A DNA stretch of 64,000 bases. It comes from Nannocystis sp. (GTDB taxonomy: Bacteria > Myxococcota_A > Polyangia > Nannocystales > Nannocystaceae). The notes beneath the pieces were generated by a model, which saw nothing but the letters and a program-made list of their open reading frames with translations, had not been told where the DNA came from and searched no databases. The stretch is from contig NZ_JADJNN010000042.1 in assembly GCF_016714285.1 (NCBI RefSeq), positions 186,001-250,000 on the forward strand, written 5' to 3'. Shown one piece after another: positions 1-7,857 of the stretch (within the stretch, counting starts at the first letter, position 1; each line of letters starts with the position of its first letter). The translations under genes were made by a program, and so were the position numbers.

Positions 1-16
1 GCTGGACCGGCCACGC

Positions 17-166
17 TCAGCTCAGGGCCGGGTCGCTCGGGATGTGGATCGGCGCGGGGCCAGGCGTGGGCACGTCGTCGGGCTGGGCCGGCTCGTCGGG
101 GTCGGCGGGGTGGTCGGGCTCGATGGGACCGGACATGCGCGTGGACTTCATCACCGGAAGCATCAT
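17..166 (-). CDS. Possible small Pro/Asp-rich protein (49 aa)
   Basis: A short reading frame on the minus strand begins with two adjacent ATG codons and ends in TGA. The predicted product is acidic and proline-rich, with a run of Asp-Pro and Pro-Ala pairs, and has no membrane segment. Codon third positions are almost all G or C, as in real genes of this genome. Another ATG at 136 would leave a 39-residue protein. I do not recognise a family. It could be a genuine small protein or chance coding in GC-rich DNA. Confidence 0.3.
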   Translation of the reverse strand: MMLPVMKSTRMSGPIEPDHPADPDEPAQPDDVPTPGPAPIHIPSDPALS

Positions 167-332
167 CGGCGTTGCCGACGAAAATGTCGATGCCTGGCGC
201 CCCCGGGCGCCAAAGCCGCGGCGAGATAATTCACCGTTGCGGCGCGCTTGCTGTCATCCTGTGGGTCTTGGCTCGCTGGGTAGGCTGTTCGGCCGGTGGC
301 GTTCTTCGAAACTCGCCGAAAGGAAGTGCCTC

Positions 333-557
333 ATGTCGATGTCCGAGATCGCTGACAATAAATGGGAAGTCCAGGCCGCCAAGGCCCCCGTCACCTCGTT
401 CTCCGCGATCTGCCAGGTCCTGCTGATCGTGGGCTTCACCGGCATTTTCATCTACATCCTCCAGGGCTCGGCCGCCGGCATCTTCGGCGCCAAGCGTGAC
501 GGCGGCATGACCGACAATTACGGCAAGATGACCAACGAGGCCTCGCCGAAGAAGTGA
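333..557 (+). CDS. Small single-span membrane protein (74 aa)
   Basis: The reading frame is open further upstream, but the ATG at 333 is preceded by AGGAAG at a suitable distance, and the upstream extension has no protein character. The product has a charged N-terminal stretch of about 25 residues, one hydrophobic segment (roughly residues 26-45, ending before the Gly-Ser-Ala turn) and a polar tail ending in two lysines. It has no cysteine-rich or catalytic motif. The function is unknown. The clean ribosome site and the membrane span support a real gene. Confidence 0.6.
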   Translation: MSMSEIADNKWEVQAAKAPVTSFSAICQVLLIVGFTGIFIYILQGSAAGIFGAKRDGGMTDNYGKMTNEASPKK

Positions 558-580
558 CCCGGCCAGGCCGCGACCGTCGA

Positions 581-1258
581 TCAGCGAGCGGGCCGAGCTC
601 GGCGACGGCGGGTCGCGCCCAGCACGAGCAGGCCGACCAGACCGCCGCTCGGCGCCGTCTGGCTGGCACATCCGCATCCGGCCTCGTCCCTGGACTCCTG
701 GCCTGACGTACCGCTGCTGTCGGTCGCGTCCGAGCTCGCCGCTTCTCCGCCAGTCGGGTCGGGCGGGTCAGTCGTGGCGGGTGGGTCGGTCGTGGCGATG
801 CTCGTGGTCTCATCGGGGCCGGCGTAGGTCGACGCGTCGGCGCTCGTGTTGCCGGTGGTCGTCCCGCCGCTGCTGGACGAGGAGGTCCCGGGGTCGGAGG
901 TCGTCGTCCATGGCGAGATCGTGTCGGTCTCGTCAGGGCCCGAGTAGGTCGAGGCGTCGGGCGTCATGGTGGTGTCGTCGAGCGTCGTCCCGGTCCCGGT
1001 CCCGCTGGTCCCGGTGCTGCCGCTGGTAGCAGTTGTGGTGCCGCCCGTGGACGTGCCCGGGAGGTCGCGGAGCAGCCACGCCGCGTCCTCGTTGTCGTCG
1101 CAGGCGAGGGTCGTCAGACCGAGGCCGCAGACCAGGGAGGCCGCGAGCCAGCGCGGGGCGCCGACGCGGCGCTGCGCCGCGCCGCAGAACGGGCAGGTCG
1201 GATCCTCGACCTGAATGAGACACGCACAGGTGTGACAGTCCACCAGGACACGGGCCAT
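581..1258 (-). CDS. Zinc-ribbon, Thr/Ser-linker surface protein with MYXO-CTERM-like tail
   Basis: The 225-residue product starts at ATG 1258. Residues 9-30 contain a Cys-x-x-Cys and a Cys-Pro-Phe-Cys knuckle typical of a zinc ribbon. A hydrophobic stretch near residues 38-52 follows and ends in a lipobox-like Leu-Ala-Cys. A long Thr/Ser/Gly linker contains the motif DASTY(S/A)GPDE twice. The C-terminus carries Gly-Cys-Gly-Cys, a short hydrophobic span and an Arg-rich end, which is the layout of myxobacterial C-terminal surface anchors. The gene at 3973 encodes a paralogue without this tail. The likely role is a surface-exposed structural or sensory protein. Having a zinc ribbon ahead of the lipobox is odd for a lipoprotein, so the first hydrophobic segment may instead be a membrane anchor with the ribbon in the cytoplasm. 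Confidence 0.7.
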   Translation of the reverse strand: MARVLVDCHTCACLIQVEDPTCPFCGAAQRRVGAPRWLAASLVCGLGLTTLACDDNEDAAWLLRDLPGTSTGGTTTATSGSTGTSGTGTGTTLDDTTMTPDASTYSGPDETDTISPWTTTSDPGTSSSSSGGTTTGNTSADASTYAGPDETTSIATTDPPATTDPPDPTGGEAASSDATDSSGTSGQESRDEAGCGCASQTAPSGGLVGLLVLGATRRRRARPAR

Positions 1259-1471
1259 GACGGGAGGGTAGCAACCACCCCGGCGATGCGCAGCAGTCGT
1301 GCCCGCGATCCGCGTCTCGATCGGGGTCTCGCTTGGTGCAATGATCGATGTCGGGTGCGCAGCGAATGCGCTTGAGATCGATGCGTGACCCTGCTGTGGG
1401 TGACGATCGCCGTGAAGTCTGCGCATATCGACGCGGCGAGGTCACGCTGGCGTGCGTGCGGCTCGGCGCCG

Positions 1472-3865
1472 TCACCCCGGCGGGCCACGCAGCGCCACGG
1501 CGCTCGCCACATGGCGGCGGCGATCCTCGCGGGCCCACACGCCGAGGCCCAGCGCGAGCCCGAGCGCGAGCAACAGCCACTGCGGCGTCGGAGCATCCTG
1601 TCCTTTGGGCCAGGTGTAGTGCAGGCTCCCTGGCGGGGCGGGCGGCAGGCCGTGGCGGGCGCGCAGCTCGTCGTCGAGCTGGGCGAAGGGCTCCGTGGCG
1701 CAGGTGATGCGGGTGATCGGCTGGGCCACCGCGCGGGCCCAGAAGTCGACCGGCCCTGGTGCGAGCGGATCGATCGCCGCGCTCATCCGCTCGAGGATCA
1801 CCGCGCGCGCCGGCTCGCGGTGCTCGAGCTCCCACCGGCGGCACAGCCAGCGCGCGTGCCAGGGCGCCAGCTCGGGTCGGGACAGGCTGATCGCGTCGTC
1901 GATCTTGCGCGACCGATCGTGACGCAGCGAGGGTCGCACGAGGTGGTGCTGGAGCTCGGTTCGCAGGTCGTGCTCGACGCCCGCGGCGTCGATGACACGC
2001 GTGCGCAGGGTGGTGTTGTGGCGCGGGTGATTCGGCGCGAACATCGACCACGCCTGGCGCGTGGCGCAGAGGTCCATCCACGGGCTGACCAGCGCCCGCA
2101 CCGGGTCGCGGTAGGGCAGGGCCGGCCACCTGGGCAGCTGCCACAGCAGCAATGCGACCAGATGGTATGTGAAGACCCCGCCAGCCGCGAGCCGCCCCGC
2201 GGGTCCGTAGGCCCACGGCTCGCCGCTGGCCTGCAGGGCCGCCCGCCTCGCGCTGCGCCAGCCGACGATGCTCAGCCCCGCGGCGACCAGCAGCCAGCCG
2301 CTGTGCCACCACCAGGGCCCGCGCTCGGGCCCCGCGACCGCGAGCAGCGCCGCGGCCAGCAACAGGGCGCCCGCGCCCGCGAGCGCCCAGCCGGGCACGG
2401 CGGCGGCGTCGCGTCGCAGCTGCGGCAGGTCGCGGTCCTCGGCGGCGATCGGTGTCGCAAGCGACATGTGCTTCGGGACAGGTATGCCACGGCCTGCGAG
2501 CGCCCGTGCGATCCGCTGCAGGCCCCGCACCGCGCCCGGTCCAGCGCCGCACGCGAGGTACACGCTGAGGGTCGCCAGAGCGAACGCGCCGACGTTGAGC
2601 AGCGCGAGGTTCAGCGCGTGAAAGACGGCGCCGAAGCCGAGCCACACGCGCGGCGCGAGCGGCCAGCGTAGCAGCCACCTGCGGTCGAAGCGGCGGCCGA
2701 CGAGCGTCGTCGCGACGATCGCCCCGGCCATCAGCGCGAGCACCAGCGCCCGCGCCGGGGCGCTCGGGTCACCTGGCCCTTCGACCAGGTCACCTGAAAG
2801 CGCCGCGATGGCCAGCGCGAGCGCCAGCGCGAGCCAGCAGGCGAATGTGGCCCGGCGGCTGGCCGGCGGCGCCCCCGGGTGGCGCGCGCTGGCCTGCAGC
2901 CACAGGCCGATCAGCAGCAGCGGGAACAGTCGCTCCCACCACAAAACGCCCCAGGTTGCGATCCGAAACGGCCAGGGCCCGAGCGCGACCACCAGCGGAT
3001 GCCAGTCCGCGCGGCCCCATTTGTCGAGCTGCAGCGTGTACATGAGCGCATCGCCGGACACCCAGCCAGCGCCCCACTTGGCCCAGCCGTTGGCCGCGTA
3101 GCAGATCGCTAGCTGGGCCACGATCAGCGCCTGCGGCCAGGCGGGCACGCGGCGGTATATCGCGGCCAGGCCTTGCGGGTGCCCGGGGCCAGGCGGCGCG
3201 CCGGCCCCGGCTCCGGGCCCGTCCGCCTCGCTCAGCAAGGCGCGGGCGCGCAGCCGACGGCAGCGCAGCCAGTTGTCGACGCTGAAGGCCTCGCCGCAGC
3301 GGGCCAGCACCAGCAAGAACATGAATCCGCAGTACACCTGCTCGCCGCCCCAGTGGGCGTCGCCGCGGCGCAGCATGCCGATGTAGAGCAGCCAGGTGAT
3401 CGCCGCGGCGACGCGCGTGCGCCAGCCGAGCACGAACAAGCCGCAGGCCGCCACGAAGGCCGCGAAGTAGGCGCGCACGAACGCCGGATCGTCGCGAAAA
3501 TACAGCAATGACCAGCGCCCGCTGACGAGGAAGTCGCGGACCCCGAGGCCGTCGACGAAGCCAGCCGGGGCGCGCACACCGTCGCCGTAGCCGAGCAGAG
3601 CGGCCTTTCCGTACACCTGCGGCACGGCCGGGCTCGGCAGCAGGCCCTCGTCGGAGAACAGGTATTGATTGAGCGGCGCGACCTCGAGGGCCCCGAGCAG
3701 CAGGCAGAGCCCGAAGCAGATCCGCAGCAGCGCCAGCGGTCGCGGGTCGATCAGGCCCAGCAGCACTCGCCGCAGCTGATCCCGCTCCAGGCTCACCACA
3801 CCGATCACCGCGCCGGCTCCCAGCAGCAGCGCCGCGGCCAGCAGTGGGGAGGCGGCGGGGACCAT
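1472..3865 (-). CDS. HTTM-domain polytopic membrane protein
   Basis: The 797-residue protein is very hydrophobic, with more than ten predicted membrane spans. The N-terminal half contains the signature of the HTTM family (membrane relatives of vitamin K-dependent gamma-carboxylase): the segment after the second span with SDEGLLP, a Tyr-Phe-Arg-Asp stretch, repeated hairpin spans and the conserved Trp-Gly-Gly-Glu-Gln. Known HTTM proteins are often half this size. Here a second hydrophobic half follows, separated by an Arg-rich loop near residue 470, and the soluble C-terminal region is rich in His and Arg. It diverges from the gene at 3973, so the 107-bp gap should hold both promoters. The reaction is not known; carboxylase activity is not implied for bacterial members. 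Confidence 0.75.
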   Translation of the reverse strand: MVPAASPLLAAALLLGAGAVIGVVSLERDQLRRVLLGLIDPRPLALLRICFGLCLLLGALEVAPLNQYLFSDEGLLPSPAVPQVYGKAALLGYGDGVRAPAGFVDGLGVRDFLVSGRWSLLYFRDDPAFVRAYFAAFVAACGLFVLGWRTRVAAAITWLLYIGMLRRGDAHWGGEQVYCGFMFLLVLARCGEAFSVDNWLRCRRLRARALLSEADGPGAGAGAPPGPGHPQGLAAIYRRVPAWPQALIVAQLAICYAANGWAKWGAGWVSGDALMYTLQLDKWGRADWHPLVVALGPWPFRIATWGVLWWERLFPLLLIGLWLQASARHPGAPPASRRATFACWLALALALAIAALSGDLVEGPGDPSAPARALVLALMAGAIVATTLVGRRFDRRWLLRWPLAPRVWLGFGAVFHALNLALLNVGAFALATLSVYLACGAGPGAVRGLQRIARALAGRGIPVPKHMSLATPIAAEDRDLPQLRRDAAAVPGWALAGAGALLLAAALLAVAGPERGPWWWHSGWLLVAAGLSIVGWRSARRAALQASGEPWAYGPAGRLAAGGVFTYHLVALLLWQLPRWPALPYRDPVRALVSPWMDLCATRQAWSMFAPNHPRHNTTLRTRVIDAAGVEHDLRTELQHHLVRPSLRHDRSRKIDDAISLSRPELAPWHARWLCRRWELEHREPARAVILERMSAAIDPLAPGPVDFWARAVAQPITRITCATEPFAQLDDELRARHGLPPAPPGSLHYTWPKGQDAPTPQWLLLALGLALGLGVWAREDRRRHVASAVALRGPPG

Positions 3866-3972
3866 GGCTGGCCACAGGGTACCGCAAGCCGGCGCGCGCG
3901 TCGGCGCGCCCTGCCAGTCCCGGCCCTCGGGTTCACTTGTTGCTCGCGCCGGTGCCGTGATACGGTCCAGAG

Positions 3973-4470
3973 ATGCGCGCGTATGTGGATTGCCCCGGTT
4001 GCTCCTGTCTGGTCGGCGCCGGAGAGTCCTCGTGCCCGTTTTGCGGGCACGGGCTCCGCAGCAGCACCGCGCCGCTGTGGCTCGCCCTCGGGCTCGTGTT
4101 CTCGCTCGGCACCGTCTCGGTTAGCTGTGCCGACAAGGAAGGCGACTCCGTCTCGGAGAGCCAGGGCAGCAACAGCTACGAATCCATCGGGGTCACCTAC
4201 GCCGGCCCCGACGAGACCTCGGTGACCGACCCGGGCGGCGACAGCAGCAGCACCGACCCGAACACGACCACCACGAACCCTACCGCCGACCCCACCGCCG
4301 ACGCCTCGACCTACGCGGGCCCGGACGAGACCACGACCACCAACGACGTGACCAGCAGCAGCGAGGGGTCGGGCAGCGAGAGCTCGGGCACCGGCAGCAC
4401 GGGGGACAGCACAGGCGGCACGGGCGAGAGCACGGGCGAGAGCTCGGGCGGCACCGGCAGCACCGGATAG
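3973..4470 (+). CDS. Paralogous zinc-ribbon/YAGPDE-repeat lipoprotein-like protein
   Basis: This 165-residue protein repeats the plan of the product at 581-1258: Cys-Pro-x-Cys-x-Cys and Cys-Pro-Phe-Cys in the first 24 residues, then a hydrophobic segment (about 35-50) ending in Val-Ser-Cys-Ala, then a low-complexity linker with two YAGPDE motifs and many Ser-Thr-Gly repeats. Unlike its paralogue it simply ends in the Gly-Ser-Thr repeat and lacks the Cys-x-Cys and membrane tail. The start ATG follows a short divergent intergenic space. It converges with the radical SAM gene, 15 bp away. The function is unknown. Confidence 0.7.
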   Translation: MRAYVDCPGCSCLVGAGESSCPFCGHGLRSSTAPLWLALGLVFSLGTVSVSCADKEGDSVSESQGSNSYESIGVTYAGPDETSVTDPGGDSSSTDPNTTTTNPTADPTADASTYAGPDETTTTNDVTSSSEGSGSESSGTGSTGDSTGGTGESTGESSGGTGSTG

Positions 4471-4485
4471 GCCCGGGCGTTCGGC

Positions 4486-5808
4486 TCAGCGCTCGAGCGG
4501 CCGGCCGGGCCCGCTGGGCTCGACCTGGCGCGACACCCGTGGCTCCTCGGTGGCGACTGGACCGCCGTGGGCGGCGCGCATCTCGGGGTCCTTGTGCTCC
4601 CGAATGACCCGAAACAGGCCGTTGTCGAAGCCCTCGCCGCGAGCGCCAGAGATCTGCTCAATGCGCTCGCGCAGGCCCTCGCGGTCCATCATCAGCGCGC
4701 GGTGGTGGCAAAACGGGTTGTTGCCGGGGCGACCGAGCAGCGGCTCGGCGGCGGCGGTGCAGCCGGCCATGCAGGTTTCAGCGTAGTAGCAATCGCGGCA
4801 GTATCCCCACAGGTCGTCGACCGTGCGGCCGCGGATGTAGCCGAGCTGGTATGTCTCCTCCCAGAGCTTCTTGAGCCCGTGCACGCGCCAGTTGCCGCCG
4901 ACGTTGTTCTCGCCGCCGAGGCTCGGGCAGTTCTTGATCCCGCCGTTGCTCTCGATGCCGACCACGGACACCCCCGCCGTACAGCCGCGCCAGTGCTTGC
5001 TCTGGGACGCCCGCAGGCGCCGCTCGATCGGCCCGAAATAGCCGAGGTTGTTGCCCGGCCACAGCCGCACGCCGCGGGCCTTGCAGCGGTCGACCAGCCT
5101 GTCCAGGGTCTCGAAGACCTCGAGGTACATGTATGGTTGGAGGATGATCTCCGGGTGATCGGCCGCGTTGCCGTGCGGGACCGTGATCTGCAGCTGCCAT
5201 GAGTGGATGCCCTCGTCGGCGAGCAGCTCGAACAACGCCGGCAATTCGCCGCGGGTCAGCGCGTTGATCTGGGTGTTGCAGGCGATCTTGCCGCCCGCGG
5301 CCTTGACGCGGCGCATCGCCTGGATCGCCCGCTCCCAGCTCTCCGGGACCCCACGCAGGCGGTCGTGGGTGGCCTGCAGGCCGTCGATGGAGAATGTCAC
5401 GCTGCCGATGCCGGCCTCGATCATGGCGTCGACGCGCTCGCGGCTCAGGTTGTATCCGCCGGTGGTCATCGTGCAGCTCATGCCGGCCTCGCGGATCGCC
5501 CGGATGAGGAGGATAAAGTCGCTGCGCAGGTACGCCTCGCCGCCGATCAGCACCACCTCGCCGGTGCCCATGGCCCGGAGGTCGTGGATCACCTGCAGGC
5601 ATTCCTCCGTGCTCAGCTCGTCTGGACGCCGATGGCCCGCCCGCGGGCCGCAATGAGCGCACTTCTGGTCGCAGGCCAGGGTCAGCTCCCACACCGCCCA
5701 GCGCGGGCCTGCCGCGACCTCTCGCGCCTCGCGGGTCGACCACCGGCTGTCTGGTTGCGGCAGGCTGGCAACCACGGGCAGACGGCGGCGAACATCGGCC
5801 AGGCTCAT
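4486..5808 (-). CDS. Radical SAM/SPASM-domain enzyme
   Basis: The 440-residue protein carries the radical S-adenosylmethionine cluster motif Cys-x3-Cys-x2-Cys at residues 46-53, a GGE-type motif (IGGEAYLR, near 91), and a C-terminal Cys-rich SPASM region with CxxCYYAETCxxGC and a further Cys-His pair that would bind extra iron-sulphur clusters. Length and layout fit peptide-modifying maturases and anaerobic sulfatase-maturase relatives. It is not in an operon: FtsH lies divergently 114 bp away and the downstream neighbour converges. No obvious precursor peptide is seen beside it, so the substrate is open. Confidence is high for the family and low for the substrate. Confidence 0.85.
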   Translation of the reverse strand: MSLADVRRRLPVVASLPQPDSRWSTREAREVAAGPRWAVWELTLACDQKCAHCGPRAGHRRPDELSTEECLQVIHDLRAMGTGEVVLIGGEAYLRSDFILLIRAIREAGMSCTMTTGGYNLSRERVDAMIEAGIGSVTFSIDGLQATHDRLRGVPESWERAIQAMRRVKAAGGKIACNTQINALTRGELPALFELLADEGIHSWQLQITVPHGNAADHPEIILQPYMYLEVFETLDRLVDRCKARGVRLWPGNNLGYFGPIERRLRASQSKHWRGCTAGVSVVGIESNGGIKNCPSLGGENNVGGNWRVHGLKKLWEETYQLGYIRGRTVDDLWGYCRDCYYAETCMAGCTAAAEPLLGRPGNNPFCHHRALMMDREGLRERIEQISGARGEGFDNGLFRVIREHKDPEMRAAHGGPVATEEPRVSRQVEPSGPGRPLER

Positions 5809-5922
5809 GCTGCGACGCTATCACGCCGCCCGCGGCCTGCCCAGATCGACGAAGATCGGCGACCCGCGCGCGGCCTTGCCTCACGCGGCAATACCCGTCA
5901 TGGTGCCCGCGATGGTGCGCCC

Positions 5923-7845
5923 ATGATCGAGCCCCGCGAGACCGACGCCACGCCGACACGGCGCGCACCGCAGGCGAGCCCGCGGCGGCGTCAGCCGTGG
6001 TGGGTGCTGATGCTGTTCGCGCTCGCTGGCAATTATCTGCTGCTGCGCGCGTGCTCCGGTCCCGAGGACGCGATCACGATCCCGTACACGGTGTTCAAGG
6101 AGCAGATCCAGGCGGACAACGTGGTGAGCGTCACCGGGGCGGGCGACGCGATCCGCGGGCAGCTGAAGGCCGAACTGCGCTATCCGCCGGATGCCGGGGG
6201 CGACCGCAGCTGGTTTGAGATTGGCGGCAGGGCGCACACATCGAAGCAGTTCCAGACGCGGCGGCCGAGCTTCGCCGATCCGGGGCTCGAGGCGCTGCTC
6301 GCGGCCAGGGGCGTCGTGATCGAGGCGACCGACGAGCACGAATCGTCGTGGTTTGGCGTGCTGATCGGCTTCGGGCCGACCCTGCTGCTGATCGGCGCCT
6401 TCGTGTGGCTGTCGCGGCGCGCCGCCGAGGCGGGCAGCGGCGGCGTGTTCGGCCTCGGCAAGAGCCGCGCCCGCCGCTACAGCGAGACCGAAAAGAAGGT
6501 CAGCTTCGCCGACGTCGCGGGCATCGACGAGGCCAAGGCCGAGCTGGTCGAGATCGTCGACTTCCTGAAGCACCCGCAGAAGTATCAGCGGCTCGGCGGT
6601 ATGATGCCCAAGGGGGTGCTGCTGGTCGGCGCGCCGGGCACGGGCAAGACCCTGCTCGCGCGGGCGATCGCGGGCGAGGCCGGCGTCCCGTTCCTGAGCC
6701 TGTCGGCCTCGGAGTTCATCGAGATGATCGTCGGCGTTGGGGCAGCGCGCGTGCGCGACCTGTTCAAGGAGGCGAGGCAGGTCGCGCCCTCGATCATCTT
6801 CATCGACGAGCTCGACGCGATCGGTCGCTCGCGCGGCAGCGGTGCGGCGCTCGGAGGGCACGACGAGCGCGAGCAGACCTTGAACCAGATCCTCACCGAA
6901 ATGGATGGCTTCGACTCGCGCGAAGGGATCGTCGTGCTCGCCGCCACGAACCGGCCCGACGTGCTCGACGCGGCGCTGCTGCGGCCGGGTCGCTTCGACC
7001 GTCGGATCGTCGTGCAACACCCGGATCGCCCGGGTCGCGCGGCGATCCTCAAGGTCCACACGCGCAACGTGCCGCTGGCGCCGGAGGTGTCGCTGGAGCG
7101 CCTCGCCGCCGAGACCCCCGGGCTCGTGGGCGCGGACCTGCGAAACCTCGTGAACGAGGCGGCGTTGCTCGCGGCGCGCCAGGGGGCCGCGGCCGTCGGC
7201 CCGGAGCACTTCGCCGAGGCGATCCAGAAGATCACGCTGGGCCCGGTGCGCCACGTCCTGCTCAATCCGGCCGACCGCGAGCGCACCGCCTACCACGAGG
7301 CCGGGCACGCGCTGCTGGCCCTGCTGGTGGCGGGCAGCGACCCGGTGCATCGCGTGTCGATCGTCCCGCGAGGGATGGCCCTCGGCGCGACCTACCAAAT
7401 GCCGAGCGACGACCGCAGCAGCCACGGCGAGGACTATCTCCGCGCGCGCATCACCGGCGCGCTCGGTGGCCGCGCCGCGGAGCAGCTGATCTACGGCGTG
7501 GTCACGACCGGCGCCGAGAATGACCTCCAGCAGGTGACGGAGATCGCCCGGCGCATGGTCCTGCGCTGGGGGATGAGCGCGAAGCTCGGGCCGATCAGCT
7601 TCGTCGCGGCGGCCGACGAGGGCCTGCCGCCCGCGTTCCAGCACCAACCCTACAGCGAGGCGACCTCCGAGTTGATCGACAGCGAGGTGCGCCGCATCGT
7701 CGAGGAGTGCCACGCGGAGGCCGATCGCCTGCTCGCCGAGCACCGGCCCAAGCTCGAGTCGCTGGCGCGCGCGCTGCTCGAGCACGAATCTCTCGACGAG
7801 CAGGAGGTCCGCGCGGCGGCGGGCCTGGGCGCCCGCGTGGCCTAA
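5923..7845 (+). CDS. ftsH: ATP-dependent zinc metalloprotease FtsH
   Basis: The 640-residue membrane protease degrades misfolded and regulatory proteins at the inner membrane. A first span (about 26-43), a periplasmic domain and a second span (about 144-163) precede the AAA domain. Walker A is GAPGTGKT at 236-243 and Walker B is IIFIDELDAIG. The second region of homology follows (AATNRPDVLD, LLRPGRFDR). The zinc site is HEAGH near residue 455. ATG 5923 was chosen because upstream codons have no FtsH character and the next gene diverges. It converges with the RND pump gene 12 bp away, an unusually tight convergent pair. A genome may carry several FtsH copies; which one this is cannot be said. 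Confidence 0.95.
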   Translation: MIEPRETDATPTRRAPQASPRRRQPWWVLMLFALAGNYLLLRACSGPEDAITIPYTVFKEQIQADNVVSVTGAGDAIRGQLKAELRYPPDAGGDRSWFEIGGRAHTSKQFQTRRPSFADPGLEALLAARGVVIEATDEHESSWFGVLIGFGPTLLLIGAFVWLSRRAAEAGSGGVFGLGKSRARRYSETEKKVSFADVAGIDEAKAELVEIVDFLKHPQKYQRLGGMMPKGVLLVGAPGTGKTLLARAIAGEAGVPFLSLSASEFIEMIVGVGAARVRDLFKEARQVAPSIIFIDELDAIGRSRGSGAALGGHDEREQTLNQILTEMDGFDSREGIVVLAATNRPDVLDAALLRPGRFDRRIVVQHPDRPGRAAILKVHTRNVPLAPEVSLERLAAETPGLVGADLRNLVNEAALLAARQGAAAVGPEHFAEAIQKITLGPVRHVLLNPADRERTAYHEAGHALLALLVAGSDPVHRVSIVPRGMALGATYQMPSDDRSSHGEDYLRARITGALGGRAAEQLIYGVVTTGAENDLQQVTEIARRMVLRWGMSAKLGPISFVAAADEGLPPAFQHQPYSEATSELIDSEVRRIVEECHAEADRLLAEHRPKLESLARALLEHESLDEQEVRAAAGLGARVA

Positions 7846-7857
7846 AACGCGGGTCGG

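Noticed and set aside
933..2678. Long minus-strand frame (about 580 codons)
   Set aside because: It overlaps the zinc-ribbon and HTTM genes in another phase, is Arg/Ala-rich throughout, and is an expected by-product of GC-rich coding DNA.
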